NCBI GenBank assembly: GCA_023412215.1
Contig: JAEYNX010000020.1
Span: 279,874-343,873, forward strand
Source: Bacillota bacterium
Lineage (GTDB): Bacteria; Bacillota; Clostridia; Oscillospirales; Ruminococcaceae
Reading direction: 5' to 3'
DNA: 64,000 bases
The position numbers and the translations under genes were made by a program. The notes below the pieces were generated by a model. That model was not told the origin of the DNA, did not search any database, and saw nothing but the letters and a program-made list of their open reading frames with translations. Positions 34,188-42,651 of this stretch are shown here, piece after piece; position 1 is the stretch's first letter; each line of letters begins with the position of its first letter.

Positions 34188-35990
34188 TTATTTGGGATTG
34201 TGAATGATGATGTTGTTCACGACAACATCGCTGCCGGAAAACCAATCTTCGTTTTGTTTTTCGTTTTTAAATTTAACCAGATAGTCGTCATTAAGATTAA
34301 ATTCATCGGAATTGATATAGCGGCCCCAGTTATTGTTGTTGCCTTTCGCTTTCTTGATTTCTGCACCGACCAATTTGAACCGCATAGGGGTCTGTTGAGT
34401 GAGGGTGTACTTTCCGGCAGGTAACTTATCAAACGAAACGGTTTTATCTTCCACATTGCCGCCGGTAAAGCGAACGACTTGAATATACGTTTGACTGGTG
34501 CCGGCTTTCTTTAATGCATATACAAAAATGGGGTCGCCGTGCAGCACAAAGTTTTTGTCAATATGGCATGTAACTGTCAGGCCATAAGTTTTGTTGTTAT
34601 AGGTGCCCTCAACCATCGTAATCCCGCTCTTTACCGCAACGAGTGTTTCGTCAAAGGCCGCAACTGACATTGAAGCCGTAGCCGTCGAAATCAGCAGCGC
34701 GGTGGTTTTCACGATCTCAGAATCTCCGGGCACCATCGGTTCGTCAGCGGGTTCGCTGCGTGACGGTGCTTCGGAGCTGCTTTCGCTGGGTTTATCTCGA
34801 GAAGAGCTTGTTTCGCTGCTGGAAGACAGTTCTTGAGAAGGTATATCCGAAGAGATACTCTTCTCCAAGCTTGTTCTGGAAGAAGCTTCCTCCGAGCTTA
34901 TAGCTATAGAAGATGCCCCTGAACTTGCATCTTCAGAAGCGTCCTCCACGTTTATATCTACAGAGAGCGCCTCGATACTTGGCTCATAAGAGGTATCCTC
35001 ATATAAGGTCTCTTCATCAACCCCTGTTGCTTTGGCTTGTTCAGTGAAAGTATTTTCGAAAGCCGCGGAAAACGCTGCCAAGAGCGGCAGCGGCGCTGCC
35101 TCCGTCTCGCTCGCTATTTCAACGGGAATATCACTGCTTTCAGCCGAGGGAACCGATTCGCTTGCAACTTCTTCGCTTGCCGCGCCGCTCTGCGCGGAGG
35201 AGGCATTCTCCGAGGCTGCTGGCTGCGAACTGCTTGAAGTGGAATTCTCTGAGGCCGCGGGGTGTGAGTCGCCCGACGCGGTACCCTCGAGTTTCTCGGT
35301 GGTAGTATCCAGTATCTCTACCTGAACGCCCTTGGGAATGTCCGCATTGTCAATATCGCCTTCAAACACCTTGATCTCGGCGTTTGTGGCTTCCTTTGAA
35401 ACATCCTGAAGGGCTAACGGCACGTTGTCTTTATCGGCAATCGTTAACCTAAAGGTATGTGTCTCATCTTCGCTTGCGTTAATGGCTATAATAGATACCT
35501 GCTTGGTCTCGGGGCTTACGGTCACCAGCGCCTGACAGTCGGAGCAGCCGATGTCGTCGTGGTCAAAAAACCGAACAGGCAGATTGTTTTCAAGATGTTC
35601 AAGCAGGTCACTCCTTAAGTTGCTGCTGCCGAATGGGATGTCGATTCTGTCTATCAGTGCCGCTGTCTCCGGCACCTGAGGTTCACCGGCCACGGCGGAT
35701 GTGCCGTTTACAAGGGCACTCTCGCCGTTTACAGGGCCTGCCTCTTGTGGAATACGATCTTCATCTGTTGGTAAGGCAGGCAAACCGCTCTCGCCAAGCG
35801 GGGCCGTGCCGTTCTCTATTGCGGCGAGCACCTCCTCGGCGCTGACGGTAAGTTCATGAACATTCCCCGCCGGTTCCTCTTCAGCCGAGACGTAAAGGGA
35901 AGAGCTGAGGGTCAGGCTTATAAACATTGCAGCTGCGAGCACAATGCTGCAGAGTTTTTTTGCGGCAGGCGTTTTAAAGGTTTTAACCAT
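34188..35990 (-). CDS. Large secreted serine-rich surface protein
   Basis: 600 residues with a signal peptide (CSIVLAAAMFISLTLSSSLY, then VSAEEEPAG). The first 220 residues form an undefined domain with a DDIGCSDCQALVTV motif. Residues about 230-430 are Ser/Glu/Ala-rich with imperfect repeats (HPAASENSTSSS, then SQPAASENASS). The last 150 residues form a compact domain (GLTVTCHIDKNFVLHGDPIF, then DKLPAGKYTLTQQTPMRFKL) like a prealbumin/Cna-B fold. There is no sorting signal. AGAGAGGTG precedes the chosen ATG. It is the first gene of the operon with sipW, the TasA-like gene, the MPETG protein and sortase. Confidence 0.82.
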   Translation of the reverse strand: MVKTFKTPAAKKLCSIVLAAAMFISLTLSSSLYVSAEEEPAGNVHELTVSAEEVLAAIENGTAPLGESGLPALPTDEDRIPQEAGPVNGESALVNGTSAVAGEPQVPETAALIDRIDIPFGSSNLRSDLLEHLENNLPVRFFDHDDIGCSDCQALVTVSPETKQVSIIAINASEDETHTFRLTIADKDNVPLALQDVSKEATNAEIKVFEGDIDNADIPKGVQVEILDTTTEKLEGTASGDSHPAASENSTSSSSQPAASENASSAQSGAASEEVASESVPSAESSDIPVEIASETEAAPLPLLAAFSAAFENTFTEQAKATGVDEETLYEDTSYEPSIEALSVDINVEDASEDASSGASSIAISSEEASSRTSLEKSISSDIPSQELSSSSETSSSRDKPSESSSEAPSRSEPADEPMVPGDSEIVKTTALLISTATASMSVAAFDETLVAVKSGITMVEGTYNNKTYGLTVTCHIDKNFVLHGDPIFVYALKKAGTSQTYIQVVRFTGGNVEDKTVSFDKLPAGKYTLTQQTPMRFKLVGAEIKKAKGNNNNWGRYINSDEFNLNDDYLVKFKNEKQNEDWFSGSDVVVNNIIIHNPK

Positions 35991-36521
35991 AGGTGACACC
36001 TCTCTTTGCTTTCTTTCATTGGCTTTCACGCCTGAAGGGCTGAAGTTGGTTGGAACACGGGGAATGGTAAAGACCATTGAAGAGGGCTAGTCCGTCTCTT
36101 TTTCCGGGGATACTAACCAAGAATATGAGCGGGCCCATCCAATTTATGCAGGTGGGTATCGCTAAAATTTTCCGCAACACACATAATCTAGCGCGAAGGT
36201 ATTCCTTTATCAAGAAAATAATGAAAATTATGGCCGTCGATGTCTCCAATAAAAACGCGAAGTACTATTTTATATCTACCGACTATCCAAATTAGTGGTA
36301 TTTCGATGTGTTTTAGTGCGGCGGACAAAAGAATACTTGCTGTGTTGAGGCGCTTATTTACAAAGGATTTACGGGCACAAGTTCAGCATCTACGTACCGC
36401 TCTATGGAGCAGGCCCTGTTCAAGCGGGGAGGCGGGCAGCCGAAAAAGTAGCTTACAACGTATTTTTTGTGTAGATCTGCTCATTCTAATACAAACACAG
36501 TTTAGTCAGGAGGGTGGTAGG
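35991..36521. other. Intergenic region upstream of the surface operon
   Basis: 530 bases between divergent genes. They should hold the promoters of the surface operon and of the 53-residue protein. One open frame (36317-36451, ending MEQALFKRGGGQPKK) has no start codon. No hairpin or known repeat was found. Confidence 0.5.
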
Positions 36522-36683
36522 ATGTCTCTAAATCAGCTGCTTTCGCAGGACCCCGAGCTGCAGCGCTTTTTTCAGTCGCTGCCCGATTATGTACAGGAAA
36601 CCATCCGCCAGCGCGGCAATAACATCGACTCGGCGGACGCACTGTACCGTTACGCGGAGAACCTTGTACAAGGCGATAAATAA
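36522..36683 (+). CDS. Small conserved-type protein of unknown function (53 aa)
   Basis: AGGAGGGTGG sits upstream of ATG 36522. The product begins MSLNQLLSQDPELQRFFQSL and ends YRYAENLVQGDK. Predicted to be mostly helical and cytoplasmic, with no known motif. Its strong ribosome site and its own terminator support a real gene. No function can be offered. Confidence 0.75.
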   Translation: MSLNQLLSQDPELQRFFQSLPDYVQETIRQRGNNIDSADALYRYAENLVQGDK

Positions 36684-36695
36684 GAACGGCGCAAT

Positions 36696-36724
36696 AAAAA
36701 AAGAGCGGTTACCGCTCTTTTTTG
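36696..36724. terminator. Terminator after the 53-aa gene
   Basis: AAAGAGCGG-TTA-CCGCTCTTTTTT with an A-run before the stem, so it may work in both directions. Confidence 0.9.
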
Positions 36725-36860
36725 TTCTCTATACGGGGCTATCTAAACAACCCGCTTGTGTAACGCTTTAGTAAAAGGTATGCAAGCTTTACGTTGCAGT
36801 TTTGCTCGAATATTGGTATAATAACACTTGAAAAGGGATAGATGGCTTAGGGGTGTGGGT

Positions 36861-37394
36861 ATGCGTTTATTTACCGCGATTAATTTCGATGCCGCCACAA
36901 AAGACAAGCTTTGTGAACCGATCGGTAAGCTCAAGGAGACCGCAGTAAAAGGGAACTTTACGCAGCGTGAGAACCTGCACCTGACGGTTGTGTTTATAGG
37001 CGAGGTAGTGCCCGAGAGGCTGCAGACCATCAAAGTGGCGATGGATAAGGTGGCGCAAAAGCCGTTTGACCTTCGGTTAAGCGGTGTGGGCTGCTTTAAG
37101 CGCGACGGCGGGGATATCCTGTGGGTGGGCGCCGAAAAGAGCGAGCAGCTCGTATCGGTATACAACCAGCTGTGCGACCGGCTGCTACAAAGCGGCTTTT
37201 CGGTGGAAACGCGCGCCTACAAGCCGCACCTCACCCTCGCGCGCGAGCTTATCATGCCTGCGGGGTTTGATATCGACGCCTTTTCCAAAGAAACCGAGCC
37301 GATGAAGCTGCACGTACACAGCATCGATCTTATGAAGTCGGAGCGTATCGACGGCAGGCTCGCCTACACCAAGATTCATGAGAAGCTCTTGTAG
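36861..37394 (+). CDS. thpR: RNA 2',3'-cyclic phosphodiesterase ThpR
   Basis: A member of the 2H phosphoesterase superfamily, which opens 2',3'-cyclic phosphates on RNA ends. Two HxTx motifs are present: HLTV in NLHLTVVFIGEV and HLTL in YKPHLTLARE. The length of 177 fits. I choose ATG 36861 (MRLFTAINFDAA) with AGGGGTG upstream, instead of the earlier in-frame ATG at 36828. It is followed by a strong terminator. Confidence 0.93.
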   Translation: MRLFTAINFDAATKDKLCEPIGKLKETAVKGNFTQRENLHLTVVFIGEVVPERLQTIKVAMDKVAQKPFDLRLSGVGCFKRDGGDILWVGAEKSEQLVSVYNQLCDRLLQSGFSVETRAYKPHLTLARELIMPAGFDIDAFSKETEPMKLHVHSIDLMKSERIDGRLAYTKIHEKLL

Positions 37395-37420
37395 ATATTA
37401 ACCAATTGAACAAAACCAGA

Positions 37421-37445
37421 GCGGCGGTTTTTCGCCGCTTTTTTT
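37421..37445 (+). terminator. Terminator after thpR
   Basis: GCGGCG-GTTTTT-CGCCGC followed by seven T. The -35 box of the next promoter begins two bases later. Confidence 0.93.
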
Positions 37446-37446
37446 A

Positions 37447-37499
37447 TTGACATCTGTGTATATAAATAGTATATTGTATATATAGTATATATACAATAT
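37447..37499 (+). promoter_or_regulatory. GntR-ABC promoter with long palindromic operator
   Basis: TTGACA (37447-37452) and TATATT (37470-37475) are 17 bases apart. An inverted repeat with perfect 12-base arms, ATATTGTATATA and TATATACAATAT, spans 37471-37499 around a TAGTA centre, overlapping the -10 box and start site. It contains the GTATA/TATAC half-sites typical of YtrA-type GntR operators, so the operon is probably autorepressed. Confidence 0.85.
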
Positions 37500-37520
37500 T
37501 TCACCGCAGGAGGTGAATCA

Positions 37521-37907
37521 GTGGACATTATCATCAGCAATGCCGGCGGCACGCCCATTTACGAGCAGATCGTCTCGCAGGTCAAGAACATGATACTCAG
37601 CGGCACCCTCCGTGCAGGCGATGCGCTGCCGTCGATGCGGCTGCTCGCTAAGGAGCTGCGCATCAGCGTAATTACCACCAAGCGCGCGTATGAGGAGCTG
37701 GAGCGCGAGGGGTTCATCACCTCTTTGATGGGGAAGGGGAGCTTCGTGGCCAGCAAAAACACGGAGCTTATACGCGAGGAGCAGCTCAGGGTCATCGAAG
37801 GGCATCTAACCAAGGCGGTGCTTGCAGCCAAAAGCAGCGGGGTATCGCTTCAAGACCTGAGTGAAACCTTATACTATTTATATGGAGATGATAATTATGG
37901 CGATTGA
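37521..37907 (+). CDS. GntR family regulator, YtrA subfamily
   Basis: A winged HTH (PIYEQIVSQVKNMILSGTLR, then LPSMRLLAKELRISVITTKR and GKGSFVASKN) with only a short helical C-terminus, which is the YtrA pattern. At 128 residues it has the usual length. The GTG start follows AGGAGGTG by five bases. It overlaps the ABC ATPase gene by 11 bases, so the three genes form one operon controlled by the palindrome at 37471. Confidence 0.95.
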   Translation: MDIIISNAGGTPIYEQIVSQVKNMILSGTLRAGDALPSMRLLAKELRISVITTKRAYEELEREGFITSLMGKGSFVASKNTELIREEQLRVIEGHLTKAVLAAKSSGVSLQDLSETLYYLYGDDNYGD

Positions 37908-38769
37908 ACAATACAGCCTGGAGGTTGAGGGGCTATCCAAGGCCTATACGGGTTTTCAACTCAAGGACATCAGCTTCACGGTGCCGCAGGGCTGTATCAT
38001 GGGGCTCATCGGTGAGAACGGCGCGGGTAAAACCACCACTCTCAAGCTCATCTTAAACCTGATCCGCCGCGACGCGGGTAGCATCCGCATGCTCGGGATG
38101 GATAACATCAAGGACGAAAGGGCCATTAAGGAGCAGCTGGGTGTGGTGCTGGACGAAAGCTGTTTCCACGATACGCTCACCGCCGCGGATATCGCGGTCA
38201 TCATGCGCAATATCTACAAGGGCAGCTGGGACGATAACCTTTATCAGCGCTATATTCATCAGTTCAGCCTGCCGGAGCGCAAGACGGTAAAGGAATACTC
38301 CCGCGGCATGAAGATGAAGCTCTCGATTGCGGCGGCGCTTGCGCACAAGCCGCGTTTCCTCATCCTCGACGAGGCAACCAGCGGGCTGGACCCTGTGGTA
38401 CGCAGTGAGATTCTGGATGTGTTCTTCGACTTTATACAGGATGAGCAGCATTCCGTATTGATGTCTTCCCACATCACGAGCGATCTTGAGAAGGTAGCCG
38501 ACTACGTTACCTTTATACACAGCGGCGAGATCGTGCTCAGCGAGGCGAAGGACCGCCTGCTCGAAAACCACGCGGTGATCAAGTGCGGGTTAAGCGATTT
38601 TAGCCGGATTGATAAAAAGGATATTGTCGGCACCCGTAAAAACAGCTTCGGATACGAGGTGCTTACCGCCAACCGTTCGGAGGCCCTGCGCAAATACCGC
38701 GATTTTACCATCGACAATGTTTCACTGGAGGATATTATGCTGTTTTATGTAAGGGGTGACCGTTCATGA
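37897..38769 (+). CDS. ABC transporter ATP-binding protein
   Basis: Walker A GENGAGKTT, the signature YSRGMKMKLS (a variant of LSGGQ), Walker B FLILDEATSGLDP and the switch His in LMSSHITSDLEK are present. I start at 37897 (MAIEQYSLEV) since the coding sequence upstream belongs to the regulator. The C-terminal 70 residues form an extra domain. With the permease it forms an exporter of unknown substrate, of the type often linked to cell-envelope stress or antimicrobial peptides. Confidence 0.95.
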   Translation: MAIEQYSLEVEGLSKAYTGFQLKDISFTVPQGCIMGLIGENGAGKTTTLKLILNLIRRDAGSIRMLGMDNIKDERAIKEQLGVVLDESCFHDTLTAADIAVIMRNIYKGSWDDNLYQRYIHQFSLPERKTVKEYSRGMKMKLSIAAALAHKPRFLILDEATSGLDPVVRSEILDVFFDFIQDEQHSVLMSSHITSDLEKVADYVTFIHSGEIVLSEAKDRLLENHAVIKCGLSDFSRIDKKDIVGTRKNSFGYEVLTANRSEALRKYRDFTIDNVSLEDIMLFYVRGDRS

Positions 38770-39389
38770 CGGGATTGATCGTTAAGGATTTTCTGGTTTC
38801 TAAGCGTTACATGCGTACCATCTTTCTGCTGCTCGCGTTCTATGCCCTTTTCAGCTTTGCCATGGGCAGCAGCTCCTTTATCCTCTTTATGACCCCGCTG
38901 TTCTTCACCATGATGACCATTACGAGCTTTGCCTATGATAACGCGGCGAAGTGGAACACCTATGCCCTTACCATGCCGGTTACGCGGGGCGACTTGGTGT
39001 TTTCTAAATATATCGTGTCGGCGTTGTATGCCCTGAGCGGCTGTGTCCTCGCGCTGGTGGTGTCGGCGGTGGTCGATCTCGTTTCGGGGCGGCCGCTTAC
39101 CGGCGAGCTGGGTATGATGGTATTGGGGGCGCTCGGCGCATCGCTGACGATTATCAGCATCGTGCTGCCGCTTATCTTTAAGTTCGGCGTTGAAAAGGCG
39201 AGGATGATGATGGTCGCGGTATTTGTAATCCCCTCCGTTTTAGCGGTGGTCCTGCCCCAAAGCGGCATTCCCATGCCGAGCGAGGAGCTTTTAAAAAGCC
39301 TTGCCATCCTTTCCCCTTTCTTGGTGGTGGCTGTTTTTGTAGGCTCTTATTTCCTTTCCAATCGCATCTTTTCAAAAAAAGATCTGTAG
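38766..39389 (+). CDS. ABC-2 type transporter permease
   Basis: 207 residues with about six hydrophobic segments (for example FLLLAFYALFSFAMGSSSFI and ALYALSGCVLALVVSAVVDL). The opening MTGLIVKDFLVSKRYMRTIF is typical of ABC-2 permeases encoded with YtrA-type regulators. The ATGA overlap with the ATPase gene shows coupling. It is shorter than many ABC-2 proteins but seems complete. Confidence 0.92.
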   Translation: MTGLIVKDFLVSKRYMRTIFLLLAFYALFSFAMGSSSFILFMTPLFFTMMTITSFAYDNAAKWNTYALTMPVTRGDLVFSKYIVSALYALSGCVLALVVSAVVDLVSGRPLTGELGMMVLGALGASLTIISIVLPLIFKFGVEKARMMMVAVFVIPSVLAVVLPQSGIPMPSEELLKSLAILSPFLVVAVFVGSYFLSNRIFSKKDL

Positions 39390-39410
39390 TCCTCTAAACA
39401 AGGGAAAATA

Positions 39411-39452
39411 AAAGTCAATCCTCAATAGCTTTTAGGCTGAGGATTGACTTTT
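39411..39452 (+). terminator. Terminator after the ABC operon
   Basis: AAAGTCAATCCTCA (39411-39424) pairs with TGAGGATTGACTTT; the T tail is short (TTTTCGTTTT). Confidence 0.8.
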
Positions 39453-39547
39453 CGTTTTAAAGATGTTTTTGCGGCGCCAAACCGCCGTTACGGTCGCTGT
39501 ATTTCACTTTTATTTTTGGTCAATGCTTATTACTGCGGGGATAAATA

Positions 39548-39700
39548 TAATACTTGTTCTTTTTAAAAAAGTGATAAGATCACTTTTTTAAAATCCCCAC
39601 CTTTGGCGGGGGCAATAACGCTTTGCGTTGTTGCAGAAAGAGTATTAAACGGCGTATTTGGCAAGGGGATAATATCCCTTTTCAAATGGAATTTAGTATA
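39548..39700. repeat. Mosaic hairpin element, copy 4
   Basis: Opposite orientation to copy 1. It starts TAATACTTGTTCTTTTTAAA and ends CAAATGGAATTTAGTATA. It contains AAAAAAGTGAT/ATCACTTTTTT, the module CTTTGGCGGGGGCAATAACG, the word GCTTTGCGTTGTTGC and a GGGGATAATATCCC hairpin. The order of modules is the same as in copies 1 and 7. It occupies most of the gap 39390-39766; the rest is unmarked. Confidence 0.75.
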
Positions 39701-39766
39701 AAAAGCATGTCAGGCGCTTTATTTTACGAAGCAAAAATGGTAGAATAAACATACAAGCCGCCGTTG

Positions 39767-40477
39767 CTACTTTTTACCTTTTGCTTCCTGATACCCAATC
39801 TTCGATTCGCTGTTTTGAATGAGGTTAAACAACGAGGAGGCAAAGAGCGGGTAGGCGGTGTTGAGCGACTGGGAGGTCATGGCGTAGCAGGAGGTGTCCT
39901 TGACGGGGGTAAGCCCCTCCACCTTTTCACCGCTTAAAAGCGCTGCGGCCCTCGCCTCACAGAGGTTCATGGCTGCGGTGGCGTAGCCCTGCGAAAGGTA
40001 TTTGGGCACGGTGAACATGCTGTCCTGATTTTTGGGGTTGGAGGAATAAACCACCCTGAACATGCGGTAAACCGCCAGCATCAAAAAGGACGAGATCTCG
40101 GTAATCAGCGCGTTGTTCGGCGATTTCTGCAGCAGGTCGAACAGGATGTTGAGCGAGTTCGCAATCAGCTTTTTGCTGAGCGTGGGCAGAATACTGCCGC
40201 GGAAGGTGTTCTCCTTGCCCATCTGTTCGGGCTCGGGGATATCGTCCACGGTGATGGTGGTGCCGGTTCGGTCGGGCGAAAGCCCAAGCAGGTAATCGCA
40301 CGAAACGCCATAGTATTTCGCGCACTTTACCAAAAAGTCCAGCCCGCATTCTCGAATACCCTTTTCGTAGTGTGACAGCAGCGCCTGAGAAATGTCCAGC
40401 GCGGTTGCGGCATCCTTCTGGGTAATTCCCTTTTCTTTGCGCAGCAGTGTCAGAATGCGTGGAAAATCTGAACTCAT
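39767..40477 (-). CDS. XRE-family transcription regulator
   Basis: The N-terminal Cro/C1-type HTH (LLRKEKGITQKDAATALDIS, then QALLSHYEKGIRECGLDFLV) is followed by about 160 residues, mostly helical, of unknown type. GGGGAGGAATC precedes the ATG. The C-domain may sense a ligand or bring about dimerisation. It is a single gene flanked by repeat-rich gaps on both sides; the target genes are unknown. Confidence 0.9.
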   Translation of the reverse strand: MSSDFPRILTLLRKEKGITQKDAATALDISQALLSHYEKGIRECGLDFLVKCAKYYGVSCDYLLGLSPDRTGTTITVDDIPEPEQMGKENTFRGSILPTLSKKLIANSLNILFDLLQKSPNNALITEISSFLMLAVYRMFRVVYSSNPKNQDSMFTVPKYLSQGYATAAMNLCEARAAALLSGEKVEGLTPVKDTSCYAMTSQSLNTAYPLFASSLFNLIQNSESKIGYQEAKGKK

Positions 40478-40838
40478 GCCGATTCCTCCCCGGTGATTAA
40501 TGTCCTGCTTCCCGTCGTTGTGCGGAAAATCGCGTATAACGTAACGTAAATTATAGTATATCGCCTACCTTTTGTAAAGCGAATATCTACAAAATATTAA
40601 TAAATTACCCGCATTCCCTTATAAAACGGCATTATGACGGAGTTTATGCACCTTAATTTGTCAAAAATGCTCGACCGGCGCCGTTTGTCTAGAGAGGTAT
40701 CAGTTTGAAAGATCAATCTTTCAAACTACGGAAAAATTACTGTCGGAGAAAACTCCTCCTGCGGCAAAGCCGCATCGCAATTTTTCATGGCGTTTTGTGC
40801 CTTTCCGGCGCTTGCGCCGGAAAGGCATGATCATAATT
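40478..40838. repeat. Gap with a string of four short perfect palindromes
   Basis: AGTTTGAAAGAT/ATCTTTCAAACT (40702-40727), GGAGAAAACTCC (near 40745), TGCGGCAAAGCCGCA (40760-40774) and GCCTTTCCGGCGC/GCGCCGGAAAGGC (40799-40826) follow one another. The last ends at the ribosome site of the next gene, so it could mask translation. Confidence 0.7.
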
Positions 40839-41366
40839 ATGAAAACCTATCGTCTGCATCTGATTTGTTCCGGCAAAGCGGATACCGATCTGCCGGATTC
40901 CCCGCTTTCTGCACGGGGAGCGGAGAAGCCCGCCGCGGAGGAAGCGCGCTATCCAAGACCGTCCAAGGTGTATTACGCGCCGCAGCCCGGCTGTGCCCAG
41001 ACGGCAACGGCGCTTTACCCCAACCTGATGGCGGTGCCCGTTGTGTTTGACACCCCGCTTAGCGCTGTTAAGGCAGCCCTGCAGGAGATGATGCAAGCAG
41101 GCTTTGCCGAAAGCGCGCTCATCGCGGATGAGACGACACTGCGGCAGGTGCTGCAGGACTGTGTGCTGCCCGAACGGCTTGCAAAGGACTGGCCGCTTAC
41201 GCCCGGGTGCGGCTATACGCTGTTAACCGATGCCGCACTCTGGATGCGCAACGAAAAACTGGAGCTTTATGATACCGTGCCCTCCTCGGTACAGGACACG
41301 ATGTACGCGGACGACGAGGCCTATCTGGATTACGCCGAGAGCCTGCTGGACGACGGCGCGGTTTAG
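40839..41366 (+). CDS. Histidine-phosphatase-like protein lacking catalytic residues
   Basis: The opening MKTYRLHLICSGKADTDLPD aligns by eye with clostridial phosphoglycerate-mutase-like phosphatases, which begin MKTYxLHLIRHG. Here the Arg-His pair is Cys-Ser. The second Arg region (normally SSPLxRCxxTA) reads YAPQPGCAQTA, and the late His region (VVTHGG) reads ALIADETT. So all catalytic positions appear lost while the fold seems kept (175 residues). It could act as a binding or regulatory protein. The start is ATG 40839; ATG 40827 is in frame. The LeuB-like gene follows 98 bases later. Confidence 0.68.
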   Translation: MKTYRLHLICSGKADTDLPDSPLSARGAEKPAAEEARYPRPSKVYYAPQPGCAQTATALYPNLMAVPVVFDTPLSAVKAALQEMMQAGFAESALIADETTLRQVLQDCVLPERLAKDWPLTPGCGYTLLTDAALWMRNEKLELYDTVPSSVQDTMYADDEAYLDYAESLLDDGAV

Positions 41367-41464
41367 AGCGTATCGACGGTTTAAAGAATATTACGGTTTA
41401 TGTGCCCTGCGCAGCTTGATTTATGACGGATGTTTGCACAGAGCGGAAAGGATCGGACTTTGTT

Positions 41465-42520
41465 ATGGGTAAACTCAGTGTGGTGGTGCTTCCGGGCGAC
41501 GGCGTCGGGCCGGAGGTTTGCGCACAGGCCGTGCAGGTGCTGCAGGAGGTCTGCCGCATCGAAGGCATCGAACTGGAACTGATCTACGAAACGATAGGCT
41601 ATGCCGCCTATTTAAAGGAGGGCGCGCCCTTTTCCAGCCGCGCCGCGCAGCGCTGCCGCGCGGCAAACGCCGTGCTGCTCGGCCCGGTGGGGGATAAGCG
41701 CGCGCGGGAGCTCGCGCCGCACCTAAGGCCGGAGGCGGGCGTTTTCAGCCTTCGGGCAAAGCTCGGCCTCTTCTCCAATATCCGCCCCATCGGTTTGCCG
41801 GTATCCGCATTAGGCCAGCGCACGGAGTTTGTCCTGCTGCGTGAGCTTTGCGGGGGCATCTACTACGGGGAGCGCGGCTACACCAAGGTGGAGGAGGTCG
41901 ACGCGGCCTTCGACACCGAGATCTATACCGCAAGCGAGGTTGAGCGAGTGGCGCGGCACGCCTTTGAGCTCGCGCGGCAGCGCAGGAAGCATGTCACCTC
42001 CGTCGACAAGGCCAATGTGCTGGAAAGCTCCCGCCTGTGGCGCGCGACGGTGGAAAAGGTGGCGGCCTCCTACCCAGACATCACACTGGAGCATCTTTAT
42101 ATAGAGGAAGCGGCGGCGCTGCTGGTGCAGGACCCGTCGCATCTTGACGTGCTGCTTGCCTCCAACCTCTTCGGCAGCATCCTGTCCGCCGAGGCGGGCG
42201 CGCTGGCGGGTGCGGATGCCGTGCTTGCAAGTGCAAGCATCGGGTACTCCAAGCTGGGGGCGTACGAGCCGGTCATACCGCTCGCGGAGGAACTTGCGGG
42301 GCAGAACCTTGCAAGCCCGCTTGCCGCCATCCTTGCAGTGAGCATGATGTTTCAGTATTCCTTCGACATGCCGCAGGTGGCGGCGCTGATTGCGCAGGTG
42401 GTAAGCGAGCTTTCCGGGCGCGCAAAGGCCGCGCAGGCCAAGGGCGAATTGCTACCCGCCGCAACTACCGCCGAGATGGGGCAGCTGGCACTGCATAAGA
42501 TCAAAGAACGGCTGTCGTAA
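41465..42520 (+). CDS. IPMDH/IDH-family protein with degenerate metal site
   Basis: Clearly homologous to 3-isopropylmalate dehydrogenase LeuB: LPGDGVGPEV, LRAKLGLFSNIRPI, LRELCGGIYYGE and the Lys motif SVDKANVLESSRLW are kept. The three metal-ligand aspartates of LeuB are changed: YVD reads YIE (Glu214), and FGDILSDEA reads FGSILSAEA (Ser238, Ala242). The NAD-binding HGSAPDIAG reads IPLAEELAG after EPV. It is therefore unlikely to carry out normal oxidative decarboxylation. No other leucine genes are present. ATG 41465 is chosen as the family start. Confidence 0.8.
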   Translation: MGKLSVVVLPGDGVGPEVCAQAVQVLQEVCRIEGIELELIYETIGYAAYLKEGAPFSSRAAQRCRAANAVLLGPVGDKRARELAPHLRPEAGVFSLRAKLGLFSNIRPIGLPVSALGQRTEFVLLRELCGGIYYGERGYTKVEEVDAAFDTEIYTASEVERVARHAFELARQRRKHVTSVDKANVLESSRLWRATVEKVAASYPDITLEHLYIEEAAALLVQDPSHLDVLLASNLFGSILSAEAGALAGADAVLASASIGYSKLGAYEPVIPLAEELAGQNLASPLAAILAVSMMFQYSFDMPQVAALIAQVVSELSGRAKAAQAKGELLPAATTAEMGQLALHKIKERLS

Positions 42521-42586
42521 TACTGCTCCGCCTTTGGCGGGAGCAACGACACATTGCGTTGTTGCAGAATAAGTATTGCACGGTAT
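42518..42586. repeat. Mosaic hairpin element, copy 5 (short)
   Basis: TAATACTGCTCCGCC begins on the stop codon of the LeuB-like gene. CTTTGGCGGGAGCAACGAC and TTGCGTTGTTGCAGAATAAG follow. The end with the CCATTTG hairpin is missing. Confidence 0.68.
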
Positions 42587-42651
42587 CTGCGGCTTTCGTC
42601 GCAGAAGATTTGTATAAGCCCTATTACCGGACGAAAGGCTTGATTGAATAG

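Noticed and set aside
36306..36451. Possible small gene ending MEQALFKRGGGQPKK in the gap before the 53-aa gene
   Set aside because: The frame has no start codon after its upstream stop, and the ATG at 36306 belongs to another frame; without homologue data it may be chance.
40839..41366. Annotation as an active phosphoglycerate mutase
   Set aside because: The RHG motif and the other catalytic residues are missing.
41465..42520. Firm gene symbol leuB
   Set aside because: Metal and NAD sites are altered and no other leucine genes are nearby, so activity cannot be assumed.
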